From contig JAHBBC010000001.1 in NCBI GenBank assembly GCA_019915015.1, positions 3,596,001-3,660,000 on the forward strand: 64,000 nt of DNA, read 5' to 3'. The DNA comes from Auriscalpium vulgare (lineage: Eukaryota; Basidiomycota; Agaricomycetes; Russulales; Auriscalpiaceae). The translations under genes were made by a program, and so were the position numbers. Of the stretch, positions 34,169 to 43,678 are shown piece after piece. The notes beneath the pieces were generated by a model. The model worked only from the letters and a program-made list of their open reading frames with translations. It was not told the DNA's origin and made no database searches. Within the stretch, counting starts at the first letter, position 1; each line of letters opens with the position of its first letter.

Positions 34169-34711
34169 TGTACTGGGAGGAGTAAATTTCAGGTGCGCAA
34201 CAGCAAGTTTTGCTCAAAGTACGGTCACCTGACCCCATTTAGCGCAAAGTCGCGCACCGTTCAATGCAACAGTATAAGTACTGACCGCAACAGTGACCAC
34301 TACCCATCACTCCGCTCATCCATATACCACTCTGCACAAGACGAACTTGCAGACCCTTTCTCGCAATCTATGCCCTTGTCACGCTGGTCTCATCACTCAG
34401 GTGTCTTGTCTCGTCTCCGCCATCCGATCCTCAAGGCTCCGCATTGAACGTTGCTTCATCTGCCGCAAACATGTCTCCCGGTTTCTCTGGACACTACTGC
34501 ATGACTGCCGCCTAATGGATCCTTTCCCTGCCTTCCGCATTAGATCTCTCGAGACATGGTCAGCCGCACCTGAGGCTGACCGGTCTGAATCGCGAGGCTG
34601 ACCTTATAATCCTTCGCCCCAGGCTCGCCAGCCCCCGTCTACTCTTCACTCAAGACAACCAAGAACACCCCTTGCTATCGCAGCTGCTTTCAACTCGCTT
34701 TCGTTTTTGCA
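34169..34711. other. Intergenic; right part is duplicated promoter
   Basis: 34169-34286 is unique upstream DNA of RMT2. From 34287 the sequence follows copy 1 of the duplication. No gene is seen. Confidence 0.6.
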
Positions 34712-36202
34712 ATGCCGACCAAGCAAACCTCCCTCAAGTCTCCCGTCCCCAAGTCTACCGTCTCCGGCGTTCCCACTGCCCCGAGCGTGCGCACCCCCTT
34801 GGCCTCCCGCACTCGCGCCATCGAGGCCGTGCGCCTCAAGATGGCCGCCCACAAGGCCGCCACGGCCATTCCTAAGGCCGCCACGGCCCTTCCCAAGGCC
34901 GCCGTCAGTAGCAAGGCCGCCGCCAATGGCAAGGAGAACGCGCGCTCGGCGCCGCCGCCCGAGACCACCCGGGCGCCGGCCAGCAAGGTTGGCTCTCGCC
35001 GTGTCAGCCCATCGCGCGCCACCGAGAACCATCTTACCAAGACGGCGCAGAGGGTCAGCGATCCCAGCCCTCGAGCGTCTGGCGCCCGTAACGCAAAGCC
35101 CCAGTCGTCCAAGTCTGCGCCGACCCGCGCCCCCGTTCCCCGTCCGCTCTCTGTCCCTGGCGCGTTCTCCTATATCTCGAACGCGTCTGCTCGTCCCCAG
35201 GTGAAACCTGTCCGGCCAGCCTGCGTTCCAGTTGCTCTCGCCGCGCCCACTCGTCCCCTCCCAGCCCTTCCCGCTCGTCCCACCGCACACATTCGCCCCC
35301 CCGCACCCACTCTTCCTCCCGCGACCACTCGGCCCCCCGCGCCCACTCGTCCCCTCCCAGCCCCTCCGGTGGAGACAGAGAGCACTCCTGAGCAAGAACC
35401 GGTCGTTCAATACGTCAACTCCATTCCCGTCGAGGTCCAGCACGCTGAATTTCATCAGTCATTCTCGGCGATTGTCGAGTACACCGAAGGCTACTCGCAT
35501 ACATCCTTCGTGGACATCCCATGCAATGCGCTGTCTGAGCCGGACCAACCACCGGCAACGCCGGAATACCGTCCTGAAGCTCAACGGGAGAACTTTGTGG
35601 ACGAGACCGCCGCACGCCTCCAAGCGATTCTCGACATGGTCGCCGGCGCCGGTGACCCTGTCAACCCTGCAGATGACTACAACATCTATGTTCAAGCACG
35701 GGGGCAGGGGGATGTGGGCCCTCGGACCATCTCCGAATCGTCGAGCGCGAGCCTGCCATCTCAGAGCGTTTGGAAGGGAAGCGCCGGTGAGCCTGCTCGT
35801 CTTCGTTCTTCGTTCCGCGGCTCACGGATATCGTCCTCCTCAGGGTCCTTGGACTCCGTGTCGACCGGCAACTCCACCGTTGTCTCTGTTCTGCTGCCTT
35901 CAGTGTCCGAGAAGGAGGCGTTGAATGCGATCGTATGCCTCGACAACACCGCCGAGGCACCTGTATTCGACCTTCCCGCCGGGTGGTCCGACGCTGCCAG
36001 CTCGCGGTCCAGCTCGCGGTCCAGCTCTCCCTCCCCATCCTCGATCTCATCCGTCGCCGCTCCCCAGTGTCGAGCCAAGGCCGCGGAGGTCCTGGCGAAG
36101 ACGCCAATCCCGGCGTCCGTCGCCCGCGTCGGCAAGGCGAGTCCTACCGTAGCCAGCCTGGCACGGTGGTGGAATCGGGTGGCTGCAGGGGTGCGGCAGT
36201 GA
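34712..36202 (+). CDS. Pro/Ala/Ser-rich hypothetical protein, copy 2
   Basis: A single frame of 496 codons, near-identical to 21866-23392 outside the proline-rich array. There it is 12 residues shorter and has many replacements (TAHIRPPAPTLPPATTRPP in place of repeated APTRPS). Scattered single changes elsewhere include S to T, A to V, S to P and T to I. The frame is fully open, with the same start context and promoter, so both copies could be expressed. Function unknown. Confidence 0.7.
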   Translation: MPTKQTSLKSPVPKSTVSGVPTAPSVRTPLASRTRAIEAVRLKMAAHKAATAIPKAATALPKAAVSSKAAANGKENARSAPPPETTRAPASKVGSRRVSPSRATENHLTKTAQRVSDPSPRASGARNAKPQSSKSAPTRAPVPRPLSVPGAFSYISNASARPQVKPVRPACVPVALAAPTRPLPALPARPTAHIRPPAPTLPPATTRPPAPTRPLPAPPVETESTPEQEPVVQYVNSIPVEVQHAEFHQSFSAIVEYTEGYSHTSFVDIPCNALSEPDQPPATPEYRPEAQRENFVDETAARLQAILDMVAGAGDPVNPADDYNIYVQARGQGDVGPRTISESSSASLPSQSVWKGSAGEPARLRSSFRGSRISSSSGSLDSVSTGNSTVVSVLLPSVSEKEALNAIVCLDNTAEAPVFDLPAGWSDAASSRSSSRSSSPSPSSISSVAAPQCRAKAAEVLAKTPIPASVARVGKASPTVASLARWWNRVAAGVRQ

Positions 36203-36536
36203 CCATTGAACGAGCGAGTACGACGAGCGGGGTGGTGCCATAGAAAATCCAGAAAATCACAGTCATTAGAGAAAAAGAAAACAATCAATACGGGCAACAG
36301 CAGTTCTGAGACGGGCCAGAGAAGCTACTGTAGGAAAATCTTGTACATTGAATACCCAGTCGACCTTTATACCTTGTTTCGTTCATTTACACTCACGATA
36401 CTCTTATTCACTTATTCATCTATTGCACTTTGAGCACCAGTGGGATCCGCTGGCGTGAAAGCGAAATTTCATTCACGCTTCAAGACAATAACCCGGCGCG
36501 ACTGATGCAGACTATATACTGACGTAGCCTGTAATC

Positions 36537-36686
36537 AGAACTGATCCACAGCCGCCTTCTGGCTGAGATCACGCCAACCAGTTTGCTCTCGAACGACGGC
36601 AGGTCGCCGCCAGCCGTCGCAACCAGGTCCGGCATGCCCAGCGCGACCTCCGACGTGCCGCCCAGGAGCTTCTCAAGGTTCGTAGA
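36537..36686 (-). pseudogene. Truncated 3' end of the amidohydrolase gene
   Basis: It reads STNLEKLLGGTSEVALGMPD and continues VATAGGDLPSFESKLVGVISARR, matching the last exon of the gene ending at 24417. A one-base deletion (CAGCCGCC against CAGCCTGCC) shifts the final codons. No upstream exons are present, so this is a passenger fragment of the duplication. Confidence 0.9.
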
Positions 36687-36783
36687 TATGGCTTTTGCTG
36701 CCAATGGATACGCGAATTGTATGATGTATCTCATTCTCCTCGTATTCACATCACTACATCTTTCCTGACTAGGTACTGCTCCT

Positions 36784-37839
36784 TCACCCAGACCACTTTG
36801 CAGGTCCCGGGATGGTGTAGTTCGTCGTGCTCTCCTGCGAGTAGATGTCGATTCCGACACCAGGGTCAGACCTAAAACACCTGTCAGTTCAGCGCACTCA
36901 GAGAGTTAGTGAGTACGCGCACATCTTGTACGCGCCAGGAAATTTCACGAGGTAGCTTCCCGAGGGCGAACCGCTACCGCCACCAGTGAGGACGAGCTGT
37001 GCACACTCGGGGTAGAACTGCGGCTGATTCGACGTGTGGATTGCTAGGAGCTCATGGCGGATGATGTAGTTGCCCGCAGCGAGCGACGACGGGATCGTCG
37101 ACGTCCACGAGTTGTTGTTCGCCACGAGCTCGCCCATGCCCCATGTCCCGTTCACAAGGTTGCCGGAGATGAGTCCGGCCTGATCGATCTTAAACTGTTT
37201 ATCGGAGCGGCGTGAGCTTAAAACAGTGGGAAACGAAAGATAATAGAAAAAGCACGTACCCAGTTCAGAGACGACGTGGAGGCAGAGCTGCAGCTGCCAC
37301 CGCAGTTGGCCATGTAGACCAGGACGGGCCCGATGGTGTGCGGCCATGTGCTGGCCGCATTGTGAGCTTCCTTGCATGCGTGAGCAGGCAAGGTAAGACT
37401 TACTTCCAGTATGCCGTCACGGAGGATCCGGCTGTTTGTTGGTGTTCAGAGTTGATTGCGTACAGATCCCGACGGAAGCTTACCAGCGACGGTGGCAGAC
37501 TGCTGTCCGGAGCCAAGCGAGGCGCCATTAGTGTTGCAAGAGAGGACCGACGATGTCGGGTCCGTGATAGGGTTGTATGTGTCCCACTGGTCAACAGGTC
37601 AGCTGTGTGACAGTCAAGGTCCTGCATGACTAACCTCGCGCTGGATAGAGACCTGGCCGGTCGCCGTGTTGTACGCCTTGAAGCTGACGCCACGATATTA
37701 GGCACGATGCGGCACATCACCATTGAGATACCCACCCGCCATAGTATGTGCCGGCGATGCTGTACGCGAGGACACCTCCGTGTGCAGCAACCTGCGGAAC
37801 GGCCATTGCAAGAGCGGTAAGTGCAGCTGAGACGAGCAT
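36784..37839 (-). CDS. AA9 lytic polysaccharide monooxygenase (formerly GH61)
   Basis: Secreted copper enzyme that oxidatively cleaves cellulose or related glucans. Exons (minus): 37736-37839, 37635-37683, 37484-37586, 37404-37431, 37260-37350, 36923-37194 and 36784-36871; 735 nt, 244 aa. The signal peptide MLVSAALTALAMAVPQVAA is followed directly by HGGVLAYSIAG, so the mature chain starts with the copper-binding His. Other marks: TGQVSIQREWDTYNPI, YWNTWPHTIGPVLVYMANC with the second copper His, and HTSNQPQFYPECAQL with the axial Tyr and nearby Gln. It has no carbohydrate-binding module or linker. The seven-exon structure with a 28-nt exon is recoverable with GT-AG introns throughout. Confidence 0.92.
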
Positions 37840-38674
37840 GTTGAAAGAGGGATTGCAACGCTGTCAAGCTAAGTAAAGAAACATGCCTTTTGTACTCGCA
37901 AAAATGGGACGCACGAAGCGAGAGAACTTGCGTACGCAATAGAGAAAGCTTTGCGATGATTATCCGGTACAAACGGCTGGGATAAACCTCGGCCTCGCTA
38001 CCAGCCAAGAAACGACTTCCGTCCCGACGCCCGGAAGAATTTGTGGCATGTGCGTGCGATACGGGGACTGTAGCAGCCAATAAGGCCAGTATGCGATTGG
38101 AAAGCAGACAATGCAGGGAGATACTTCGACGAGCGGAAAGCAAGCAGAGCACGCGCGCAAGACGCGTCGGAATGTGCAACCTGTGCAAAAGACACAGCAC
38201 AGGATGCTGTGCGGCAAGTCAAAACAAATGCAATGAGAGAGCCCAAAAACTCTGAGCGCGGAGACGAACCCGAACGATTTTGCACGCGTCGGAGGCCCGC
38301 CTCGATCTGTTTTGCGGCGAGCAATCAGAACACAGAGCGAGAGTGGAGTCGGGGTAATAAGAACACAGGCAGCTCACATGTCGGGTGCATATCTGGGAAG
38401 CCAGGCGAGAGTGCCGTGCCATGGGGGCGAAGCCAAGACAATTGCGGGAGAACCAGTCAGAGTTGATTGCAGGTATCGACAATACGGTTACAAATGTAGT
38501 CAGATGGCGATGTGAAGACGGGTGTCGATGCAAAAAACGCGCAAGCACCTGCGGAGTCGTGGCGGAAAAATTACACGGCAGCGGCGGGGAAAAACTAAGA
38601 AGCTGGGGGACATGAGTGGCAGCGGCGGTGGTGGGCACACCAAGGTACCTGGACTGTTACGGTCCGGTGGGTGG
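37840..38674. other. Intergenic: AA9 promoter region, no gene seen
   Basis: Frames on both strands are short and of chance composition. I see no convincing carbon-repressor site cluster by eye. Confidence 0.5.
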
Positions 38675-39400
38675 TCAGTCGTCCTCGTGGATGATAATCT
38701 TGGAGCCGTCAACGACAGGCAGTGCTTGCACCAAGTCTTGAGTCGGAGGATCCTCTACGGGGGCTGGGGGCCCAACAGTGTCCTGCTCGTCCTCATCCTC
38801 GTCGCTGTCTTCCCCAGGCCGTTTGAATACCAGCTCTTTGCCGCTAACTAACCGCTTCTTCTTCAGAATGGCCTCTGGTCTGGCGGACGAGCCCTCGCCA
38901 GCGGGCGCAGAGGTATTTGCGTCTGCAGAAGTGTTCCCCGCCTTCGCGCGCCCCTTCTTCTTCTGCCGTTTCGCGCGGTTCCTGGCGGTCCTTGCCTCTG
39001 ACTCCTCCTCTCTCTGTCGTTTACGAGTTTCAAACTCGAGCTCTTCTTGCTCCTGTTCGTTGTGTGAGCTCGAGTAGCACGGACGAGACACGGAAGTGAC
39101 TACCTTCTGCGATGTGTCGCTAAGAAGCTTGAGCCGCTCGTACTCTCTCCGTCTGCTAGCCTTGTAGACGTGAAACTCGCCACTGCCGGCACCCGCACTG
39201 GAGCCCTGCACGTTCTTCATCATCTCGCGGGCTGCGCGAATGGTCTTTTCCTTTGCTGGTGCTGGGACGAAGGCGGGCTTCGCGGGGTCTTTGAGGAGAC
39301 GTTCGAGCTGCATGCGCTGCCGGTCGACGGCGGTAATGGCATGGCGAGCGGTCGTCGGAACCTCTGTCGACGTGGGATGCGGTGACGGTGAATGGGACAT
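38675..39400 (-). CDS. PRKRIP1-like protein (DUF1168), probable spliceosome component
   Basis: The start MSHSPSPHPTST leads to the family signature: RQRMQLERLLKDPAKPAFVP, then MMKNVQGSSAGAGSG followed by EFHVYKASRRREYERLKLL. A basic, Lys/Arg-rich coiled segment (RKRQREEESEARTARNRAKRQKKKGR) and an acidic C-terminus (EDSDEDEDEQD) complete it. Vertebrate PRKRIP1 is a nuclear dsRNA-binding protein seen in catalytic spliceosomes. The frame is open through, but 39053-39103 has GTAGTC...GAACAG ends, is 51 nt long and interrupts the usual LSDTSQK-EQEELEF continuity. It is probably an in-frame intron: 224 aa spliced, 241 aa if retained. Confidence 0.85.
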   Translation of the reverse strand: MSHSPSPHPTSTEVPTTARHAITAVDRQRMQLERLLKDPAKPAFVPAPAKEKTIRAAREMMKNVQGSSAGAGSGEFHVYKASRRREYERLKLLSDTSQKVVTSVSRPCYSSSHNEQEQEELEFETRKRQREEESEARTARNRAKRQKKKGRAKAGNTSADANTSAPAGEGSSARPEAILKKKRLVSGKELVFKRPGEDSDEDEDEQDTVGPPAPVEDPPTQDLVQALPVVDGSKIIIHEDD

Positions 39401-39458
39401 GGTAGCGGGTTGTAGAGTCTACTATAAATTGTCTCTGAAAGGAGTGGGTAGCCCGGGC

Positions 39459-39470
39459 GATAAGATAAGA
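39459..39470. promoter_or_regulatory. Tandem GATA sites upstream of the PRKRIP1-like gene
   Basis: GATAAGATAAGATAG lies about 60 bp upstream of the start at 39400. On the minus strand the surrounding CTTATCTTATC...CGGGCTACCC also matches the region at 28240-28268. Confidence 0.5.
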
Positions 39471-39765
39471 TAGTAATTACACGCGCTGCAGTGCAAAACC
39501 TATGCAAACGCCTGAGTAAGCAACGTGCTAGACCCTGTACTTGCGAAGACTGTTCGGATGGCGATGGCAAGTTACCATGTGCATCGAGGTGCGCCTTCGT
39601 CGCCAATTGCTTGCTCACTTTCGTTCGTGCAAGCCAACGTCCAACTGTTTCAAATGTATACTAATACAGTACCGTGATATGTACTTCGTGACAGGTCTAC
39701 GCCCTTCAAAATTAAATTCGACCCTATCCTTTTCTGCCTCCGTCCGCCTCCTTCCAGCGTGCGCC

Positions 39766-42646
39766 TTATGCGGCGTAGTGCGCGCGACTCGGCGGGGACA
39801 CACGGTACGGCCCACTCATTTGTTGTTGAACGGGGAACACCCCATCCTGATGTATGTTGTCCTTGTCCTCCCCCGCATCAATCAACTCGACCGCGGAGGG
39901 AGGTCTCTTCCGCCCCTCATCCATCGTCGCAATGTTGGACAACATCAACGAGAGGAAGAACGTGACGGCCGCCCACGGGATGAGTGAGATGAACGCCCAC
40001 CGCGTTCCGTTTTGGAAAGCGCCCCGCACAACCTGCTGCAGCTCCGGTGACAGCGAGCTGATGGACGTCAGGGAGCCCAGGCTGGAGCTGGAGAGGTCGA
40101 GCGCAGCGGCGTCGGCGCCGGAGACGGCGCCCGACGCAATGAGCGACGCGAATCTGGACGAGACCTTGCCGTTGAGGACGGCAGCGCATTGAGCAAGGCC
40201 CACTGTACCGCCTAGCGTTCGGGTCTGTAGGCAATTTTGATGAGCACCACATGGCACACCGGATGTGGAGTGTGGCTGGTACGCACGAACAGGTTCAGCG
40301 CTGTCACAACAGCGACGCGCTCCTCAGGCTGGGAAAAACGTGCATGCACTGCCGTCGGCGCAAGTGACAGACCGACACCGACGCCGGCAGTTACCAGGCT
40401 CCTGCAGGTCGATGAGGAGCACATCAGTCAAGCTGTCTATCGTGTATGGGCGGGTAACCTCACCCTATAATTAGCCCTTTGTCGTTGTTCTTGACGCCTG
40501 CGGACACCAGACCAACACCAATTGTCATGACTGCTGCGCCGGCAATGATGGGGTACTTGGGCTGGGAGACGGAACCCTAGATTAGCCGTGAAATGGTGTG
40601 TTAATCGGATGGACATACTTGGCGTATAACAGAAATCAAGCGCGCTGCGATTAATGAGCCGACACCCTACGAGTAACAATCAGAACGAAGAACAGCACCG
40701 TCAAGCTAGACAACTCACCAATCCAGGGGCAAAGTACAGAAGCTGAGCACCCGACTTTGACGCGGAGTCTCCATTGACGATGATAAAGAAGATAGAGATG
40801 AAGTAGAACATGACCAGGAGGACCATACCGCAGGTGTATGACACCGCGAGCTCGGCAACGACGTTCCGCGAGCGGAAAACTTCCAACGGCAGCATGCGCA
40901 CGGCAGCAAACACGCCGCGAACTCGTGCGGCTGGGCCTCGCTGCATGCGCTGCAGCAGGTACTCCCACAGCAAGCAGGACACCAAGAGAACCCCGCCGAC
41001 GGCGAACGCCACGATAACTCTAACGTCGCCCCAAGAACTTCCAGTGCCCGTTGAGCCCCAATTGAGGGCGAGCAGGATCAGGACCCCGGCATCGACGAAG
41101 AGGAATGTTCCGAACCAGTCCAATAGGGCGAGCCGCTGGATGCGCGTAAGCTGAAGATGTTGAGGGTCTATGGCTTTCTTTGTCTTGGTGCGGAGAAGGA
41201 AGAATATCAGGACCATAGCAAGGGCAGTTGAGGGCAAACTGACGGGCTGAGTTAGTCCTAGATTGTTCGAGGGAAAGGACGAGCGCACTTGATGGCAAAG
41301 ATCCACCGGAAGGACACCTTGACCAGGGCCCCGCCTATGATCGGTCCTGTCACATATCCAAGGGTGTACAGGACAGTGAGGATGACCTGTTGCCAATTGT
41401 TGTCATTCAGAGACCTGGAGTCTGCGAGTATAACTCGGACTCCCTGGCGGGACATCAGCACACAGGTCACAGACTAGAGGGGCAAGACTCACCGTCAAAA
41501 TCCCCCCTGCACCTATTCCAGATATGCCTCGGCCAGCGAGCAACATCGGCATATTTTGCGCACCCGTGCAAAGAGCGCTGCCGATGAGGAAGAAGAGGAG
41601 AGCGACCTGCAGCGCGAAATGGCGGCCGTAGACATCTGATAGTGATCCAAAGAAAGGGAGGAAGACTGTTGACGTGAGCAAGTAGATCGTGCCGATGTAA
41701 CTAAGTGAAAGCGTCAGCGGCGGATCCTGAACGCAGAGCCACCACGAGGACGCTCACCTTTGCAGATCCAGTCGGTTGAAAACAGACTAAGGGCGGGGTC
41801 AGCATCCTCTCACATTCAAGAGCATATTACTTACAGCTATGTGAGGCTGAGCCGTTGCGACAACTAGAGAGGCCATTTATCAGCACTATAAATCATGCGA
41901 TGGCTCTAGTCTTTCTCACCCGTATAATCGAGCGTCTCGAGGTACACCGGGATGGCAAGAGAGACCAACAGCGTCAGCTTGAAGGTCAGGCTGCTCTTTT
42001 CGTCGTGAACGGAAAGATCATCCTGCTCGAGATCTGGCTGTGTTGCGGATGCGTGCTGTTGTTGTTGGCGAGAGGGCGACGTTGCGGCATGCTCCCGTTT
42101 GTCTTGTATATGATGTACCAGTTTCCGGATGAGAAAGTAGGCCATCTGCGCGGGAGTCGACTTGTAGTTTGAAGGCGTAAAGTCGACGTATTTATACGCT
42201 TGACGGAGTCGGAGGACTGTCAAGGGCCGGACTTCGACCCGGGCATACTGCGCAAACAGCATTTTCTTCAGATCGGCGTTTTGATATCGAAGGCGTCCGT
42301 TTACTTCCTTCGGTGGTGCGGCCCCAATTACATCGATTGCAATACGCCACTCCGCAGTGTGCGGCAGTACTTCAAGTAGACGGGTAGACGCCGGCGACTC
42401 GGGCCGTGCCTCTTCGCTTTGCGCAGCCGCAGTTATAACAGTGTTGCAGACGCGCGGGGGAAAGAAGATTCCTAGAAGGTCAAAATGGAGGTCAGCGCCG
42501 TGTTGAAAGGGTGTGGGATGAGCGTCGACCAATGAACTAGCGCGCATGCAGGAGTCATTTATGCATTTGCGGCAGCTTTGCAGGGCCCACAGGCCGGTCC
42601 CGCATGCGCGTGCTAGCAGGTGTTGGGCAGCTGCAGGTGGCATCAT
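39766..42646 (-). CDS. DHA2-type MFS transporter with an unusual N-terminal domain
   Basis: The C-terminal two-thirds are a multi-exon major-facilitator drug:H+ antiporter. From about 42000 leftward it reads LTFKLTLLVSLAIPVYLETLDYT, VVATAQPHIASVFNRLDLQS, FFGSLSDVYGRHFAL (the conserved loop 2-3 signature), GRGISGIGAGGIL and LGYVTGPIIGGALV, with about 14 helices ending near 39950. The same open frame continues upstream for about 160 residues to MMPPAAAQHLLARACGTGLW at 42646 (or 42670), a basic, mitochondrial-presequence-like start. A soluble segment (VRPLTVLRLRQAYKYVDFTP) follows, which I do not recognise. Either two genes read through each other in one frame, or the transporter starts at the internal Met near 42140 (MAYFLIRKLVHH). 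The transporter assignment is firm; the start is not. Confidence 0.75.
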
Positions 42647-42692
42647 TGACAATAGATTGAATAAAGGCACCTCCCGAATCTGAAAAATCGCT

Positions 42693-43477
42693 TCAATTGA
42701 AATTCGAAAGACCCCGGACCAACCGGTCCACGCTTGCTCTGAAGTACTCGTTGTCTATACCACGCTCCTTTGAATCCATAGAGACAAGTGGATTCCTCAC
42801 GACGTATTCCAGAAACGGGCCCGTATGTATTGAACGAAGCACGAAGCGAAGCGAGTCGGCGTTTGGATCGGAGAGCATGATGAGCTTGTAGCCAGTGACC
42901 GTCTCGTACAAGTGCATTTTGTACGTAGAGGTGCGATAGTTCACGAATTGTTCGTCTCTGGAGCAGAGGCCGCCCATTGTCAGCACCAAATGACGACCAA
43001 TCATGATACACGCACGAACCTTCCGGATAGACGCTTGATCATGTTGCGCAGAGACAGGATAACGCCGTACACGAGTTTCGATTCTTCATCAAACGGCAGG
43101 CCGGAAGATGTATGTGAAGCGGTTGTCGGGGTGTTTGTGGCGTGTGTCTGGAGCAAAGGGGGAGCCGACTGGGGCACTGTCTCGTTGGCAGCAACAAGGA
43201 CACCTGAGGACAAGGTGTTTCGAGGGCTGGTGAAGGATGCGCTGGCGGGGGCCGGGGAGCTGGTCACAGACTGCGGCGGGATTGGAGAAACTGCGCGCGA
43301 GACTCCGGGGAGGAAGCCACCGCCTTCGTTGGCAGGTTTGGGTCGCCGGCTGCGATGCCAGTCGTGGTAGTACACGCAATTGCAGTGCCTATCGTCACGG
43401 GAAACGTTCAGCAGAAGAGCTGTACATATGCTGCGTAGGACGTACCGGTCGTATATGTACAGGCTGTAGATTGTCAT
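42693..43477 (-). CDS. BET5: TRAPP subunit BET5/TRAPPC1
   Basis: Longin-fold subunit of the TRAPP complexes that activate Ypt1/Rab1 in ER-Golgi transport. Exons (minus): 43446-43477, 43020-43388 and 42693-42957; 666 nt, 221 aa. It opens MTIYSLYIYDRHCNCVYYHDWH, the conserved first strands. It resumes after an insertion with LVYGVILSLRNMIKRLSGRD and continues EQFVNYRTSTYKMHLYETVT, KLIMLSDPNADSLRFVL and FLEYVVRNPLV. About 65 residues rich in Pro/Ser/Thr (RPKPANEGGGFLPGV ... PTTASHTSSGLP) are inserted between strands, making it longer than yeast Bet5 (159) and human TRAPPC1 (145). Confidence 0.93.
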
Positions 43478-43678
43478 TGTATGCGTTTGTGCGCGAGCTT
43501 GGAAGATAATCTGCAATGGTAAATTGGCACGTGGCCATCCGCTTACATGAACGACTTCAAGTACGCTTCAGCTGAGCATCCTAGTGCTTCAACGTCAAAA
43601 CACGGTCAATAATGCTATACAATTCAAGATGCGGTATGTGGTGTTGGTATAATTGTACAGATAGCAAAAAAAAAAAGT

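Larger units (their letters stand above)
34287..36686. repeat. Segmental duplication, copy 2 (empty MITE site)
   Basis: This is a direct repeat of 21454-24569, about 12.8 kb away. It ends abruptly inside sequence that is amidohydrolase coding in copy 1. It lacks the MITE and has TATATA at 36513-36518. It sits between RMT2 and the AA9 gene, so it is the likely derived copy. Confidence 0.9.

Noticed and set aside
36480..36860. A 126-codon minus-strand gene between the duplicate and the AA9 gene
   Set aside because: It joins AA9 3' flank, spacer and the frameshifted amidohydrolase stump in one chance frame.
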